A stretch of 64,000 nucleotides of DNA from Aphanomyces cochlioides (Eukaryota; Oomycota; Saprolegniomycetes; Saprolegniales; Verrucalvaceae): NCBI GenBank assembly GCA_019828595.1, contig JAHQRK010000001.1, forward strand, positions 372,001 to 436,000, given 5' to 3'. How positions within the stretch are numbered: the first letter of the stretch is position 1; every line of letters starts with the position of its first letter. A program made the position numbers and the translations under genes. Positions 33,190 to 46,100 of this stretch are shown here, in pieces. Below the pieces are notes generated by a model, which was not told the DNA's origin, searched no databases, and worked only from the letters and a program-made list of their open reading frames with translations.

Positions 33190-34129
33190 TCACTACTCAA
33201 TGGGGCTAATCTTCCGTAAACCGTAATCAGCAAGCTAAGCGAAGTGAACGTGTCCATCGTATTGTTCGCGATTCCAGGGCATAAAAGGCTGTCTATTGAT
33301 GTATGAATCTTGAGTCAGCTAGCTCTTTTCGTGGGGACGGAGATGGTCTAAAAAAAGGACATCTCAGGGGGCAACCAGGGCTAAAGTCTCACGTGGGTTC
33401 GGGGAGAGAACTATTCATTCATTCACCGCTCAGCTCGTTCAAGATGGCGTTTGCCAATATGAAGGCACTGTGGAGTCTGCCAAACGAGCCATGGCTTTGG
33501 AGCTTTGGTCCGATTCGTTTGATGAGTTCTTGATGTACTTTGGTTGAGATGGCGTAACTAATCATTTCAAGGTGGGATTGATACATCCGTGTTAAGTCAA
33601 AGTCCACAGGAGAATCGAGTGGCTTTAAGCAAACAAGAGCGCACCCATCATCTCAGTTGACTCGACTGTGGCATACTCGGATTAGTTCAGACTTACCAAA
33701 ACTCTACAACCATAAATACTTGTCTTATTACATACTTTACTCTCGCATGAACAATATAAATCGACAATAATATACCTTTTTAAATGAATATCCTACTAGA
33801 TTTGATATTGTTGAAACGTACTCTGATTTGTGACGACAAAAAGATCGTTCCTCGAACTCGTCCTTCTCTACGCGGTCGCGGCAAGTCCAAGCAACCGGGA
33901 AGGAAGATCTCAAGCAAAACATCAAGCAAGAGCGTCTTCCCCTTGGTATTTGACTCTCTAGCTTGGCCATGGTGTGGATATTCGATCGAGTTTCAAGCTT
34001 AATTTTGGATCCTGTCACAGACGAGAGACACTTCTTCCATGATGAGCATCAAAACACACGGCAAAGTAAAGATGCCACTCTTGTCTGCAAGGCAAAGTGC
34101 CGTTCAAAATTCAACTTGCACTTCTTCCG
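33190..34129. other. Intergenic remainder of the island, 940 bp
   Basis: No recognisable gene. At 33418-33531 a + frame reads FTAQLVQDGVCQYEGTVESA, then KRAMALELWSDSFDEFLMYF before a stop, which looks like an orphan coding fragment. The opposite strand is also open (33419-33607). Neither could be placed in a family. Confidence 0.35.
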
Positions 34130-35518
34130 ATGGGTTCCAAGCAGAGCCACATCCACGCAACGAGCAGTCAGCGCTCTCGCCGCTGCTGCGCTCGTCTGCC
34201 GTCTCTTCCTCGAGAAATCCTCGAGCATATTGTGCTCTTTGTGCGCGATCCGACCGATTTCTTCCACTGCCTCGACGCATTGGCCCGGCATAACATGCTC
34301 GGCTCGATGGTCAAACCGCTCTGGACGCTCGCGCAGACACACGATCACAAAAATCTATGGCCAGAACTGCACATTTACGTCCTGAATCCAGCTGAAGTCG
34401 CCACGCTCTACGCCGCGTCGCAGTGCTTTTCCACGGTGCACTTTCACGTCCCGGATGTGACGCTCGTGAAATCGTACATTGCAAAGACGTCCGTGTCGTG
34501 GCACAACGGCGAAATCCTCCTCGATCGGCCGCTACAAGACGGCGACGACCCCATCGCAGATCTGCCGATTGTCCATTTGGATCCAAAATGCGCTGGACGA
34601 ACAGTTCGCAACCTTGAACGGCTCTGTCTCAACCTCCCGCGGCTGACGCATCTCCGTTCTCTCGTCCTGAACGGAGTTCCAGCGCATGCGATTGAACCCC
34701 TCGTCAACTTCATTCGAGATTCCCAGCTCACGTCGTTAAAACTCGTCCAGATCCAAGGAGAAAACCCACGATGGCACTTGACGAGCGCGATCGCGACCAA
34801 GTTGACGCACTGGTTGACCCACGCGCCCGTCGAGACCGTCGCGCTTGACAATTTGAGCATTCCGTACGTCGATGCGGCCGTCGCGTCGTTCCTCAAAGCG
34901 CTCTTCTACTCGCCAACGATGAAACACATCTCGACCAACTGGATGAGCATTCCAGCGATGGAACTTGTCTTTCAAGACAAACCCCTCAAGCTCACGGCGG
35001 TCGAGCTCCTCCACGCCGGACTGGGCCAGGAAAGTCTGCGGCGATTGTGCTTCAACCTTCGCCACGTGACGACTCTCAACCTCTTTGGCAGCGATTTCAC
35101 TCCACCCGTCGTCCACGCTTTGGTCTCGTGTCTCCCGCACTCTCAGGTCCGAGAGCTCAGTCTCGGCAGCGTCAACCTCCGCGACGCTGGTTGTCTCGCG
35201 CTGGCCAAAATCCTACCAAGGACTCAAGTCCGCTGTCTCCGCCTTCGACGCAACCATTTGACGGACGTGAGTGCGAAACGCGTCGCGAGTGTCGTGAAAG
35301 ACGCTCCGCTGCTGCGAGAAATCTGCCTGAGCCACAATCCGATCGGTCGCGTCGGGGCAAGCGCTCTCATCCAAGCAATTGGCAATCGCGTGGAGCCCAT
35401 GACGAGGATAAACTTGGGCTGGAGCGACAAACTCACGCCATGGGACCAGAAGATCCTCTTGCAACTCACGCAAAGATTTCAAAACTGGCGCGACTGCGAG
35501 CTCGACTTCCAAGGTTAA
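34130..35518 (+). CDS. F-box-like leucine-rich-repeat protein, copy 2
   Basis: Single exon, 462 aa; start ATG 34130 (MGSKQSHIHATSSQ). Paralogue of the gene at 25.1-26.4 kb: LPREILEHIVLFVRDPTDFF against LPRDVVEHIAFFVQDTSDFF, then LWPELHIYVLNPAEVAT. The leucine-rich repeats are LTAVELLHAGLGQESLRRL, VTTLNLFGSDFTPPVVHAL, VRELSLGSVNLRDAGCLAL, VRCLRLRRNHLTDVSAKRV, LREICLSHNPIGRVGASAL and MTRINLGWSDKLTPWDQ. It is more GC-rich than copy 1. Probable adaptor or scaffold protein; the F-box reading of the N-terminus is tentative. The two copies flank the transposon island. Confidence 0.75.
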   Translation: MGSKQSHIHATSSQRSRRCCARLPSLPREILEHIVLFVRDPTDFFHCLDALARHNMLGSMVKPLWTLAQTHDHKNLWPELHIYVLNPAEVATLYAASQCFSTVHFHVPDVTLVKSYIAKTSVSWHNGEILLDRPLQDGDDPIADLPIVHLDPKCAGRTVRNLERLCLNLPRLTHLRSLVLNGVPAHAIEPLVNFIRDSQLTSLKLVQIQGENPRWHLTSAIATKLTHWLTHAPVETVALDNLSIPYVDAAVASFLKALFYSPTMKHISTNWMSIPAMELVFQDKPLKLTAVELLHAGLGQESLRRLCFNLRHVTTLNLFGSDFTPPVVHALVSCLPHSQVRELSLGSVNLRDAGCLALAKILPRTQVRCLRLRRNHLTDVSAKRVASVVKDAPLLREICLSHNPIGRVGASALIQAIGNRVEPMTRINLGWSDKLTPWDQKILLQLTQRFQNWRDCELDFQG

Positions 35519-35945
35519 GAAGCTGTAAATTATTTCGACGCCATTTCTTCACGGAGCGGCGCTTTCAAGCTCACGTCGACGCCGCGATGCCCTTGTTCAT
35601 GGCCATTTTCATGGGATTTCTATCCGTCACATAGCTAGTTTGTCGTGCACGACAACGCAGTTGGAGTCAGCTCTCGGCGCCGCGACGTATGAAAGTCAGT
35701 CACGACAGACTGGATCGCCATTTGAATGGAAAATATCTTTGGCGACGTGGCAATTGCAGCCGTCGATGCCGCAGACGTTTGAAATCGCATCTTCGTCGGC
35801 CTCTTGGACGTAGATTTTCGCGCTGGATCGCCGCTGGCGTCGTGGCATGATGGACTACAAGCGCCACTGTGAAACCTCGGCGTTGGTAGATTTCCAACTG
35901 GCTTTCCGACTGCATTTGGCGCTCTTCTCGCTTGCCTCAGAGCGT
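35519..35945. other. Intergenic, 427 bp
   Basis: Open minus-strand frames exist at 35635-35949 but show no family features. One could be a 3' exon of the MORN gene that ends at 35946. No firm support. Confidence 0.35.
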
Positions 35946-37130
35946 TCAACTCGACCTTTCCTTCATGGATCCTCCGTCGTATCTCGCTGTATTCTCTCTG
36001 GAGAGCGTGGCATCGTCGCTCGGCCTACTCGCGCATTGAAACGACGGTCGTTCATGCGCTTCTACCGCTTTCGCTGTCGTCACTTCGCTCTCAATGGCTG
36101 CTAAATCTTCCTGCAACAACTCGGCGCTGCGTCTCTCGATGCCTAAACACGCGACTGTCGTCGTGTTGACGAGCGTGGCGTGGCGTAGACGAGCTTGTCG
36201 TATCTCGTTTTTCTCCTTCGCGGCTGCTTCGTGCGCCACTAAATCGCGGACTTTGGCCACAAGTTGTTGGTTTCGATCGTTCATTTGGAGTCGAATGCCT
36301 TCCTGGCGAACGCTTGCGAGTTGCGCCTTGCAAGCATTTGCCCAAGAGCTAAAGGCGACCGTTCTGCACTCGATGGCCGTCGCTTCCGCTTCGCTACAGA
36401 CGACAGCAAGCCAGCGATCGAAAACTTGGCGGAAACGCTTCAGCCGCGCGGTTTCCAATCGCTCGCAAACAAGATACAAGCCGACGTGCGGCTGTCCTTT
36501 CGAACGCGGCGGCAGCTCCACGACAACTTGACGCTCTTGGTGAAGATACACGGCCGTCGTGCCGTAAAACCAGCCATGCTGGCAATCTTTGGACATCCGT
36601 CGGCCCAAGCCTGCGGGATTTCCATCGACCCAGACGCCGATAAAGCGATCGCCGTTCGCATAACTCCCGACGCCGTAGCCGTGGGGAACATTCACGTTGA
36701 GCTGGCCTTCGTAGATGAACTCGATTCCGACTTGGATCACTCCAAAGTAAAACTGATCGACCGATTGCATCGCAATGGATTTCCCCGCCGCAGTCGTCGT
36801 CACGCCGCACGTCGCTCGCGTCGAATGCTCCCCTTCAAACGTTCCGTTGGACGTCTCCGAGCGGCATAAATGCTCGTACTCGTCACGGCTTGGAACGCGC
36901 TGCTTGTACTTGGCAACGAGCCTTCGCACTGCTAGCGTTTGTGTCGGCGTCGGGCGCTTTGGCCATTGTCGAATTGATTCCCAAGACAACGTTGGCGTCT
37001 CGTCAATGGCTTTTGTCGACTCTGTCGGCGAATCCACGACGCTGTCTGCGTTGGATAGCGCCTTGGTATCGTCAAGATCTTGGCTAGATTGGACGGCTGG
37101 AGCGGCACGAACGTCGTCAGGATTGTCCAT
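35946..37130 (-). CDS. MORN-repeat protein with coiled coil
   Basis: Single exon, 394 aa; start ATG 37130 (MDNPDDVRAAPAVQ). A low-complexity acidic N-terminus is followed by SWESIRQWPKRPTPTQ. Then come two to three MORN motifs: YFGVIQVGIEFIYEGQLN, NVPHGYGVGSYANGDRFIGV and WVDGNPAGLGRRMSKD. The C-terminal half is helical and charged (MNDRNQQLVAKVRDLVAHEA, then AAKEKNEIRQARLRH), probably coiled coil. MORN repeats bind membranes or act in cytoskeletal scaffolds; no enzyme domain is present. Head to head with the giant C2 gene, 61 bp apart, so the two may be co-expressed. Confidence 0.75.
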   Translation of the reverse strand: MDNPDDVRAAPAVQSSQDLDDTKALSNADSVVDSPTESTKAIDETPTLSWESIRQWPKRPTPTQTLAVRRLVAKYKQRVPSRDEYEHLCRSETSNGTFEGEHSTRATCGVTTTAAGKSIAMQSVDQFYFGVIQVGIEFIYEGQLNVNVPHGYGVGSYANGDRFIGVWVDGNPAGLGRRMSKDCQHGWFYGTTAVYLHQERQVVVELPPRSKGQPHVGLYLVCERLETARLKRFRQVFDRWLAVVCSEAEATAIECRTVAFSSWANACKAQLASVRQEGIRLQMNDRNQQLVAKVRDLVAHEAAAKEKNEIRQARLRHATLVNTTTVACLGIERRSAELLQEDLAAIESEVTTAKAVEAHERPSFQCASRPSDDATLSRENTARYDGGSMKERSS

Positions 37131-37191
37131 GACGACGGTGCATGACAAATTTTGAAACAGTTACATTTTTGTAACTGCTACTCGACTGAGG
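37131..37191. promoter_or_regulatory. 61-bp divergent promoter, MORN / multi-C2 gene
   Basis: Only 61 bp separate the two ATGs. It contains ATTTTTGTAACT and AACAGTTACA-like AT-rich text. The two 5' leaders and core promoters must be extremely short or overlap the genes. Confidence 0.45.
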
Positions 37192-40100
37192 ATGGCGCCG
37201 ACTTTGCGGATCCGCGCGTTGGGAGGACGTAATTTACCGCCCAAGACGGCGATTGCCGGCATGTTTGAGTCCAAGCAGAATCCCTTCGTGGCGCTGATCG
37301 TCGGCACGGAAGAGAAGCATCTCGCGGCGGCGAAAGGCGTTCTCGCCAAGGAATTCACATGGGGCGACGACGCCGTGTGTGAATTTGCATGGCCGTCTCG
37401 AGACATCCAAGCCAAACTCCACGTGAAGGAGAAAGACACACACAAGGAGCGCTACATTGGCGGCGCCAAGATATCTCTCGCGGCAATTTTAACCGAAGTC
37501 GACGCGGCATGCGCTTCGATTACAAAAGCGATCGATTTGGAATTCTCGGACGAAAAATTCAAGACGAAGAAAGATCGTGGGCAAATTACGCTTGCGTTTG
37601 AAAAGATTGGCGCCGAGGCAGCTCCTTTCGCGATGGAAAGCACCCTACGGATGACGAAAGGTGACGAAAAAACAGACGAGAAGAGCGTTGTCGTACCCGA
37701 AAAGACCGCCGAGATCGCGACAAAGGAAGATAGAGCTCGCGTCAAGGGGAAATTACGTATTCAAGCGCTGGGCGGTGGAAATTTAGCTCCAAAGACAGGC
37801 GTCGACCACATGATGGATCCCGATCCTGATCCATATTTGATTCTCAAAGTTGGCAACGTCACCAAGACATTTCCCCAAGTGGACAATGTCAAGACGAAAG
37901 AATTCGAGTGGGGCGCCGACGCTGTGCATGAATTTGACGTCGGCGGCGATGTCGTAGACGTTGCCGTGCATTGCAAAGACAAGGATATCCTGATGGATCA
38001 CTACATTGGCGGCGCGCTGGTAAACTTCCAAATGCGTGAAATTCTACCCAAGAAATCGTGGGACCAAGTCATCGAACTCGACTATGCAGCGCCAGAGTTT
38101 AAATCCAAAGCGAAGAGCTCTCGAGGACACATCAAGCTACGGTTTTCACTACTTGTTCCTGTAAATTCTCCAAAAGCAGAGACCGCAAATACCGAGACGA
38201 CCGCTATAAATCCGCCAAAGGAAGAAATACAAACGCCAACGACAGAGCAGGCCAAGTCTACAGAGTCTAAAGCTGCTGACGAACCTCCTCGGGGAGACGA
38301 AATTCCAAAAAAACTAGCTCATGACACGCTTCCAGTCGAAAAATCTCAAGAAGCTCAAAGCAAAAGTTTTTCGCAACAGAAGGAAAACCAAGCTCTGACG
38401 CCTCAATCTACAGCTCCTGGCACACAAGTCGACCCCGAGAAAGCTCGTGACGACGCCAAAAGAAGCCCGGAAGAGACGAGAAACAGTAGGAGCTCTATCG
38501 TAACGCCAACGACGACTAGTCCGCAGAATTGTGCTGGTTTATCACTGCCCGGTGGTAAAGTTGTCAAGCGAAAACTGAAAATTCAAGCAGTTGGTGGAAG
38601 CAACTTGGCTCCAAAGACTGGCATTGGACACATGATGGACTCGGACCCTGATCCATATCTGACGATTCAAGTCGGGAGCACCATCAAGAACTTTCCAGGG
38701 CTCGACAACGTCAAGACGAAGGATTTTCTGTGGGGAAGTGATGCCATCTATGAATTTCAAGTTTCTCCGTCCGCTGAGAGTATTCCAGTCGCGATCCATT
38801 GCAAGGACAAGGATTTAATCAGCGATCACTACATCGGAGGCGCTTCGATTGCATTAAACATTGCCGACTTTGGCGCTTCCAAGGAAATTCTCGAGCGGAA
38901 AATTCAATTGGACTTTGAGGATGCAGCGCTGAAGAAGAAAAGTTCCAAGTCCCGCGGGGAATTGACGCTGTCATTTTATCTTGTCGAGGAAATCGAAGCG
39001 TCACAAGCCAATTTAGTCCTTCCAAAGGCAGATTCCAAGCGTCAAGTTGCCGAAAGCACCACTCGAAAGGCACAATCCGGTGAAAATGTCGTGGAAACCC
39101 CGCAACGAGCGGCGAATTCAACAGAAGAGACCAAGGAAATAAAGCCAATCCCTCCGATTGCAGTACCAACCAAGAGAACGCTCAAAATCCAAGCTGTTGG
39201 AGGTTCCAACTTGGCTCCAAAGACTGGAATAGAGCACATGATGGACGCGGATCCAGATCCATATTTAACAGTCCAGGTGGGGAAGACTGTCAAGCATTTC
39301 CCAGTGCTGGACAACGTCAAGACGAAAGAATTCACGTGGGGACTCGACGCCGTCCATGAATTCGACGTTGTTCCAACAGATACAAGCATTACGGTAGCAA
39401 TTCACTGCAAGGACAAAGACTTGGTCGTGGATCACTACATTGGTGGAGCCTCAGTCGTGCTTCATATTCAAGACTTTGGCGCTACAAATTCTATCGTGGC
39501 TCAAAAAGTGCACTTGGAATACGTGGACGCCGCGTTGAAGAAGAAATCCACGACGTCACGTGGCGAATTAACGCTCTCTTTCTATCTCGTTGACGAAACA
39601 AGCGTCCCTCCATTGAATGGAGTCAAATCTTTATCGCCACGGAAGAGTTTGCTCAGCGCCCGGGTCTACAAAGGAACGCTAACTTTAATAGCTCACAGCG
39701 CCAAGGGACTACCGCTGCCTCCACGGCAATCTGGCGCGTCTGACAGAAGATCGGATCCCTACGTTGTCTTTCAAATTGGAAGCGATCGGATCTCATGCGC
39801 GGAAGTAAAAGATGGCCACACGACGCCAAAGTGGCCAAACGCCAAGCAGTCATTTAAAATTGACACGACCGTCCATGGGTTTGTCGACATTGCAATATTT
39901 GACAAGAAAGACGATCGATTCATGGCTGGCACTCGACTGCGCCTCGTGGATTACTTGGCAAACCTGACAAACCATATCCAAGCCACCGTCGCGGTGAAAT
40001 GCGACTGTAACAAGGAGATGCAGCGAACTTCACCAGTTGGAGAGCTCCAATTATCGCTTTTATTCATTCCATGGGACTCCAACCAAGTCGCATGTACGCT

Positions 40101-43100
40101 TAAAAATTCGCCACGGATTTATTCACTGCAGAGTGTAGGGAAAGGAGCTGCCGCTGGAGTCTTGAAGGTGAATAGCGTGGCCATTATCAACGACGGTGGC
40201 ATTTCTGACAAAGATTTACTTGTGGAAATTACAATCCGACGACATGCGGCGTCCGTCCAGGGATATTTGAACTTCCAAACGTCTGCCAAAGCTAGCAGCA
40301 GTGCATCGGACAGCAAGAAAATTGGCTGGGAGGATGAAACGTTCGACGTGCCTTATGCTTTATTTCTCCATGAAAAGATGACCAAAGATAAATGCCCCGT
40401 CGTCGTCTTTGCTCTCAAGGATAAGCATGAAATCCACCAAGATAAAGCGATTGCAGAGAATTCAATTCCACTTTTGGATCTCCTGGGACTCAGTGGCCCC
40501 AAACAGCTCACGTTGGTGCATCCAAAAGACTCGACTCGCGTTCCACTTGAATTTGCAGTCAATTCAGCAGTTTTTCCTCCGAATCCAGGTACAATTTGCC
40601 ATGTTCTTCATCGATATAAGCTCGAGTAGGTGCTAGTTTTGCATCCACACCTGGAACCTTGCGTATATTTGTCCTTGGCGCTGAGAGTCTCACGTCGGTC
40701 TTGACATGGACGGTATCGCCGCTATTCAAAATCGATGGAGAATGATTTATCTCGTAGAAAGTCAAGGCAACCGTCGTGGGCAAATCCTGGGGACGAGGAA
40801 ATTGTACGACGGAAGAAGTCGATGCGACGTCGGATGGATTAATTATTTGGAACAGCGCGTTTGAAGCCCAAGTTCTGCCCATCCACATCAAAACGGCAGA
40901 TGCGTACTCTGTGAGTTTGCACGTCTCCGTGGGGACGAATGCATTGAGCCCGATCGAATTATCCATCCTAGAACTCCTTGAAAAGCACCAAAATCGCGAC
41001 TTCAACGTTGATATTGTCCACGGTTTGTACATTTCATTATTGCAACTGATGTATTGATAGATCGAGTTGTCGTCTGTCAACTTCGCCTTGCGCTTGCTTT
41101 TGTTGCTTTGGAAATCAAGGAAGCGCTTGTATCTCCTCGGACTTCTTGCGTGGATTTTGGCGCTGGAACGCTCCATCTTGTCATTTACAAAGCGGAGAAT
41201 CTCATTCCAGACAAAGATGTGCCCATCACCGAGATAGATCCTGAGGTAAACGAACCTAAGTATTTGTTTAATGCTCCTTCGTACTTGCTAGGTCCGTGTG
41301 GCGATCAAACCTCGATATACCAAGCAGAAAGAGATTCGATCGAGTGCAAAGACTCGCCCGCTTGAAAATGCAGGAGCGAATCCAACTTGGAATGAATATC
41401 TCAAAGTTGAATTCGTTCCACCGAGTGATCCATCCACCGCACAAGTCTCGCCCATGCTTTGTGTTTCCATCAACGACATTCAAATGGTAATAAATTCGAG
41501 CACAAGACCGTCACGTTCTTGGTGTAGCCCGGAGAAGAGAAAGAAATGAACGTCGTCGGCGCGGCTGAAATTCCCCTCGCCGCATTTGTCACGAACGACT
41601 GTCATCTTTTTTCAACCAAACTTTCTCTCTTGAGAGACAACCAAGCGACAGGTTGCGTCTACTTGAGTGGAATTTATGAATCCAAGACAGCTCCTGATCT
41701 CGTCCGAAAGAATTGCCACGCCCAGGGACAGAAACTTCGTTTATCCACGCCGTCGATGGATGGATCGTTCTCCGATTCCAGTTATTTTCCAGGACGACTT
41801 GAAATTCTCGTCTCGATGGCCAAAGATTTAAATCGAAATCCGCTCGTACAATATCGCTGTGAATTATGTTTAAGCTCCAACGTTGACGAGCGAGTCGATT
41901 TGGTTTCCCGGAAATCCCTCGACGCCTCGTCGACTGATATTGTCTGGGATAATCAAATCACTCTCTTCACACAGACGGCCAAGTCGGATTTCCTCCGCGT
42001 TGACATCTTTCAAGAGTATAAATTTTGTAATCTCATCAACTAATTAAGAGATAGGAGGACATTGATAGGCTGGGCGAAAATTCCCATCGCAACTTATAGC
42101 CAAGAACCAAGAAAATCCTTTCGAGAGTACCACGACGTCGTCCTGATAGCAAAGGAAACAGCAGCCGTGAAGCCCCGAGTAAACTTCCTCGCTGCATTTT
42201 TTTCATTATTCCTTGCCATGTAGATTTTACTCGAGCTGACGTTCTTCACGGATCAAAGCTTGCAGGCTTTTATCAACCAGTCGACCGATGCAAACGAGCA
42301 AGGATATCTCTACGCCACGCTTGAACATGTCGAAAGTCGCGTCCAGCAGCTAGCCAACAAGAAAATCTCACTCCGGTTGACTCTAGTCCATGACGCTAAT
42401 GATGAAAACATTGCACCGTGCGCTACGTTTTCATTTCAAACAGTGACGCAAGCCAGAGTGACTTGGAAGCAAACTATAGCTCTGGAATGTCCTGCCAATT
42501 TTGCCAAGCAAGCCATAGCTCGTGGCTCTTGTCCTCTCTTATGGTACGAGCTCTTAGATGGAAGCAGTTCAGGTATAACGATGTTGAAAACAACTTTTCA
42601 CGTCCATTAGCTTTGGGGAACGATGCAATTTCACGTGATCCGCTGGCCATCCACTCGTTGTTGTGTACTCCTAATGCCGTCTTGACCAAACGGCTAGCTA
42701 ATTCCACCATCGCGACGACGCCAAGACAGCCTGTTGCCTACACGAAGCTACATTTGGTGTACATTTGTGGCCCTAAAGTCGACACAAAGTCGGAATCATT
42801 TCTCGACCAATTTACTGAAGTCCTCACTCCTAATCGCGGAACGCTGTCCATGCGCATTATTACCGGTCGAAATCTGACCGACGTGGACATTTACGGCGAT
42901 CAAGACCCGTATATTCAACTCCAAGTGGAGCCCACGACGTACCAACTTCCACCAGAATGTGCCATTCAAGCGCAGACTGGTGTTTGTCTAAACAGCGGTC
43001 GCCATCCTGTGTGGAATTCGCCAGCCTATCCGCTGTCAATCCACGACAGCAACGTTGAACTCGTTACTTTGCGCGTTTTGGACTCTGGCGAAGAGGAGCA

Positions 43101-46100
43101 AGTGCCAGATACCTTGATTGGATCGTGCCAGCTCAGTTTGTACTCCTTACTAAAGATGGGCGAGAGTGATCCCAAGCGGTGGAACGAGGCATGGTTTCAT
43201 ATTTACAACGACGGGGAACTCGCAGGTGAAATCCGTCTCGAGTATCGCTTCGTGCGGGACAACAAGACGCGAATTTGCATGGATCCACCGACGAAATATA
43301 TCAATTGCCAAGGCGGCAATGGCAATCTCATGGTCAAAGTTGTCGCTGGCTCCAACTTACCCTGTGCACCTGGCATGGTAATTTCGTCTTCAAGGATGAA
43401 ATTCCTACTTAAATTTCTAGTTTCCAGCCGTTCGACTCTACGTCGACAGCACGAAAGTGGCGCATGTGACGCAGGCCGAGAAAAAATATTTATTAAATCC
43501 AACGTGGAACGAAGACGCTGCGTTTGAAATCGAATGGACTTCAGACTTGACGACGCTACGAACAATTCGTGTCGAAGTTGTCGACAAGGTAAATTTGTAA
43601 ATAAAAATTCCGTCGACTTGGAATTGTAGGCGGCAGGAACAACGAGCACATTACCGATCATTGCGCACTGCACTGTGAATATTGCGCCGTTCGTGATCCA
43701 TCCTCATGAAATTCACCATGGAATGTATCCTTTAACGGCATTTCAAATGCGCAAGGACGTCGAACAAGCTACGATTACCCTCTCCTTTCAATTTATTCCA
43801 TTTGACAGCAAAGTCACTCCTTTTGACGAACCAATTGCAAGCCCCGAGGCTGGTCAAATCCACATTAAAGTCGTCGATGGGGTCTTTTGGTCGAATAATG
43901 CGTTTCGCCCGTTCGTGAGCTGCTGTTTTCGCAACGCTCTTCAGACGCAAGTCAAACAAATACAGTCTTACCACTCTGAACTCGATGAATATTCCTATTG
44001 CCCTTGGAATCAAAGTCTCCTCTTTGATTTTAATTCCCCAGATGGCACAAAGACACTACCGATGCTGGATATGGCAATCTACAATGAAGAAGACACGGAG
44101 AATTCCATTGCCGAGCTGAATTATATTCCTCTTTTGCCGTTTGTCCTCTTGAAAGGCCACGTGAATATCGTCTGGTATCCTCTGTATAAGCAACAACATC
44201 TCGTCGCTCAAATCAAGATGGAAATTCAATTTTTAAAGACGTCGCCCGTCCCGAAATCCACGCTCACGGATGTTTTAACTATCGAAGTCCTTGAAGGCCG
44301 AGGTCTTCGATCAGCACAAGATGGAGACGAAGCCCAAGATCCGTACGTCGTCGTCGAATTCCTCGCCAAGCGAGTCCAGGTATGCAAAATCGTCGACTAT
44401 TTAGTTGTGGATCACAATATTTAATAGACTAGTGCTCATATTGATGGCGGTACCTCTCCAGTCTGGCACGAAACGTTTGAATTGCCACTACTTGGTCTTC
44501 AGCCTGATAAACTGCCAGTTCTTTCGATTCAAGTCATGAATCAAGATCCAAAGCGCCACGGCGATGGATTCATTGGAAACTGCACGTGGGTCGTTCCGAA
44601 GGAAGTTTTATATGACGGCAAACTCCGGGATGTTTTTCTAACGCTTGGTGGCGCGTCGGATGGAGTCGATATTGGAAAAGAAAGCAACGGCGAAATTCAA
44701 ATACGACTCAAGAGAGGCCATATGCCCATCATGGACTTTGGCGACGTCGACGTCTTGCAAAATATGCAATCGGGTGAACAAACGCGAGAAAGCACGAATT
44801 TAGCAGGACTGCTCTATGTATTTGGCCGCGAATCCAAGGAAATCCAAGTTGCGCTTGTTACTCAAAATGGAATTTCGAATGAAAACCAGTGGACAACGTT
44901 TGTCCTCTCCGACATGGCAGTGCTGACAGTTCCATGGCAGGAAGAGCCGCTCAAGCGTCATTTGCCGCATTTACAAACAACGCTGCAACTAAAATATTCA
45001 AAAAAATCAGGCTCGGTTGTCATTTCCCCAGACGAGCTTCACGCTATTTTTCGCACTCCCAACCAAGAATTCCGTCACAAACATGCCGTCCAAGGAGCCG
45101 CAAGCGACGAGACGCTTGAGCTTAGCCTTGTGTACGTTGCGCCAACGCAAGGCGTTTTTAAAGTCGGCGTTGAGAAAATTGAATCTTTCCCGACACGAGC
45201 CGGCAATATTTATTATATTGACATGCGCGTTCTGCGCAACAGTTCGTGGGTCAAGACACCAAATGTCAAGCCATCCAAGGAGAATAAGGACCAATTAAGT
45301 TGGAAAACACCAGTCGCTTTGCGAGAATTACAGTACACTAACTTTCGAGAGCATGTTCCACCCCAACTCCAGTTGGTTTTGTACATGCAGGAGGCAAAAA
45401 CAGACACAACGTGGATTAAAGTCGCATACACGCAGCTGAATTTACTGCAGTATATTGTTTCCCCCTCTAAATTTGATGGCGAGACCGTGCCATTGACTTG
45501 TGTTACGCCCCACGCGCTTGGACAGTCTTGCGTCGTTCTCTCGATAGAGTTTTCAGTTGTGCCAACGACTTCAGCTATTGTAAAGCCTGAAGACGCAGTC
45601 GCTGCAGCTTTGAAACTAGCTGAAGGCACGGCTGAGCTGAAGAAATCGTTCTTGATGTTAGGCGGAGACGAATCCAAACCGCTGGACATTGCAACGCTTC
45701 ATGCAGCAACTAAAGAAAATTCGGTGAGTCTACTACGATGGATGGGATCGTTTATGTTTTGCATAGGCATGTATGCATGTTCTCCAGCAGGCTGCAGACT
45801 TAGTGGGCGGTCTTGATGTTTTATTTGCTGCCATGGACTCAAACAAGGATGGGAAACTATCATGGGAGGTATACTTGGATCGAATGCAAACAATTCACGC
45901 TCTTGCTGACGAAGCAGCGACAAAACCATCAAAATTGACGCAAAATAATATCGAGCTTAATGAAAATGGTGAGCTCAGCGACGATGACTCTGAAAGCGAA
46001 GGAAACGAAGATAAAGATGTCGAAAATGCTGCAAAGGCAACTGCCAAGCCAACTGGGCAACCCATTTCCTTTCAGCCTTGGAAAATGGCTGAGCCAAAGC

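Noticed and set aside
40590..40629. Stop codon ending a 1145-aa ORF, suggesting the C2 gene ends here
   Set aside because: GTACAATTT...GAGTAG at 40589-40629 is a 41-nt intron; the next exon continues with another C2 domain (GTLRIFVLGAES) and the full frame stays exact to 48369.
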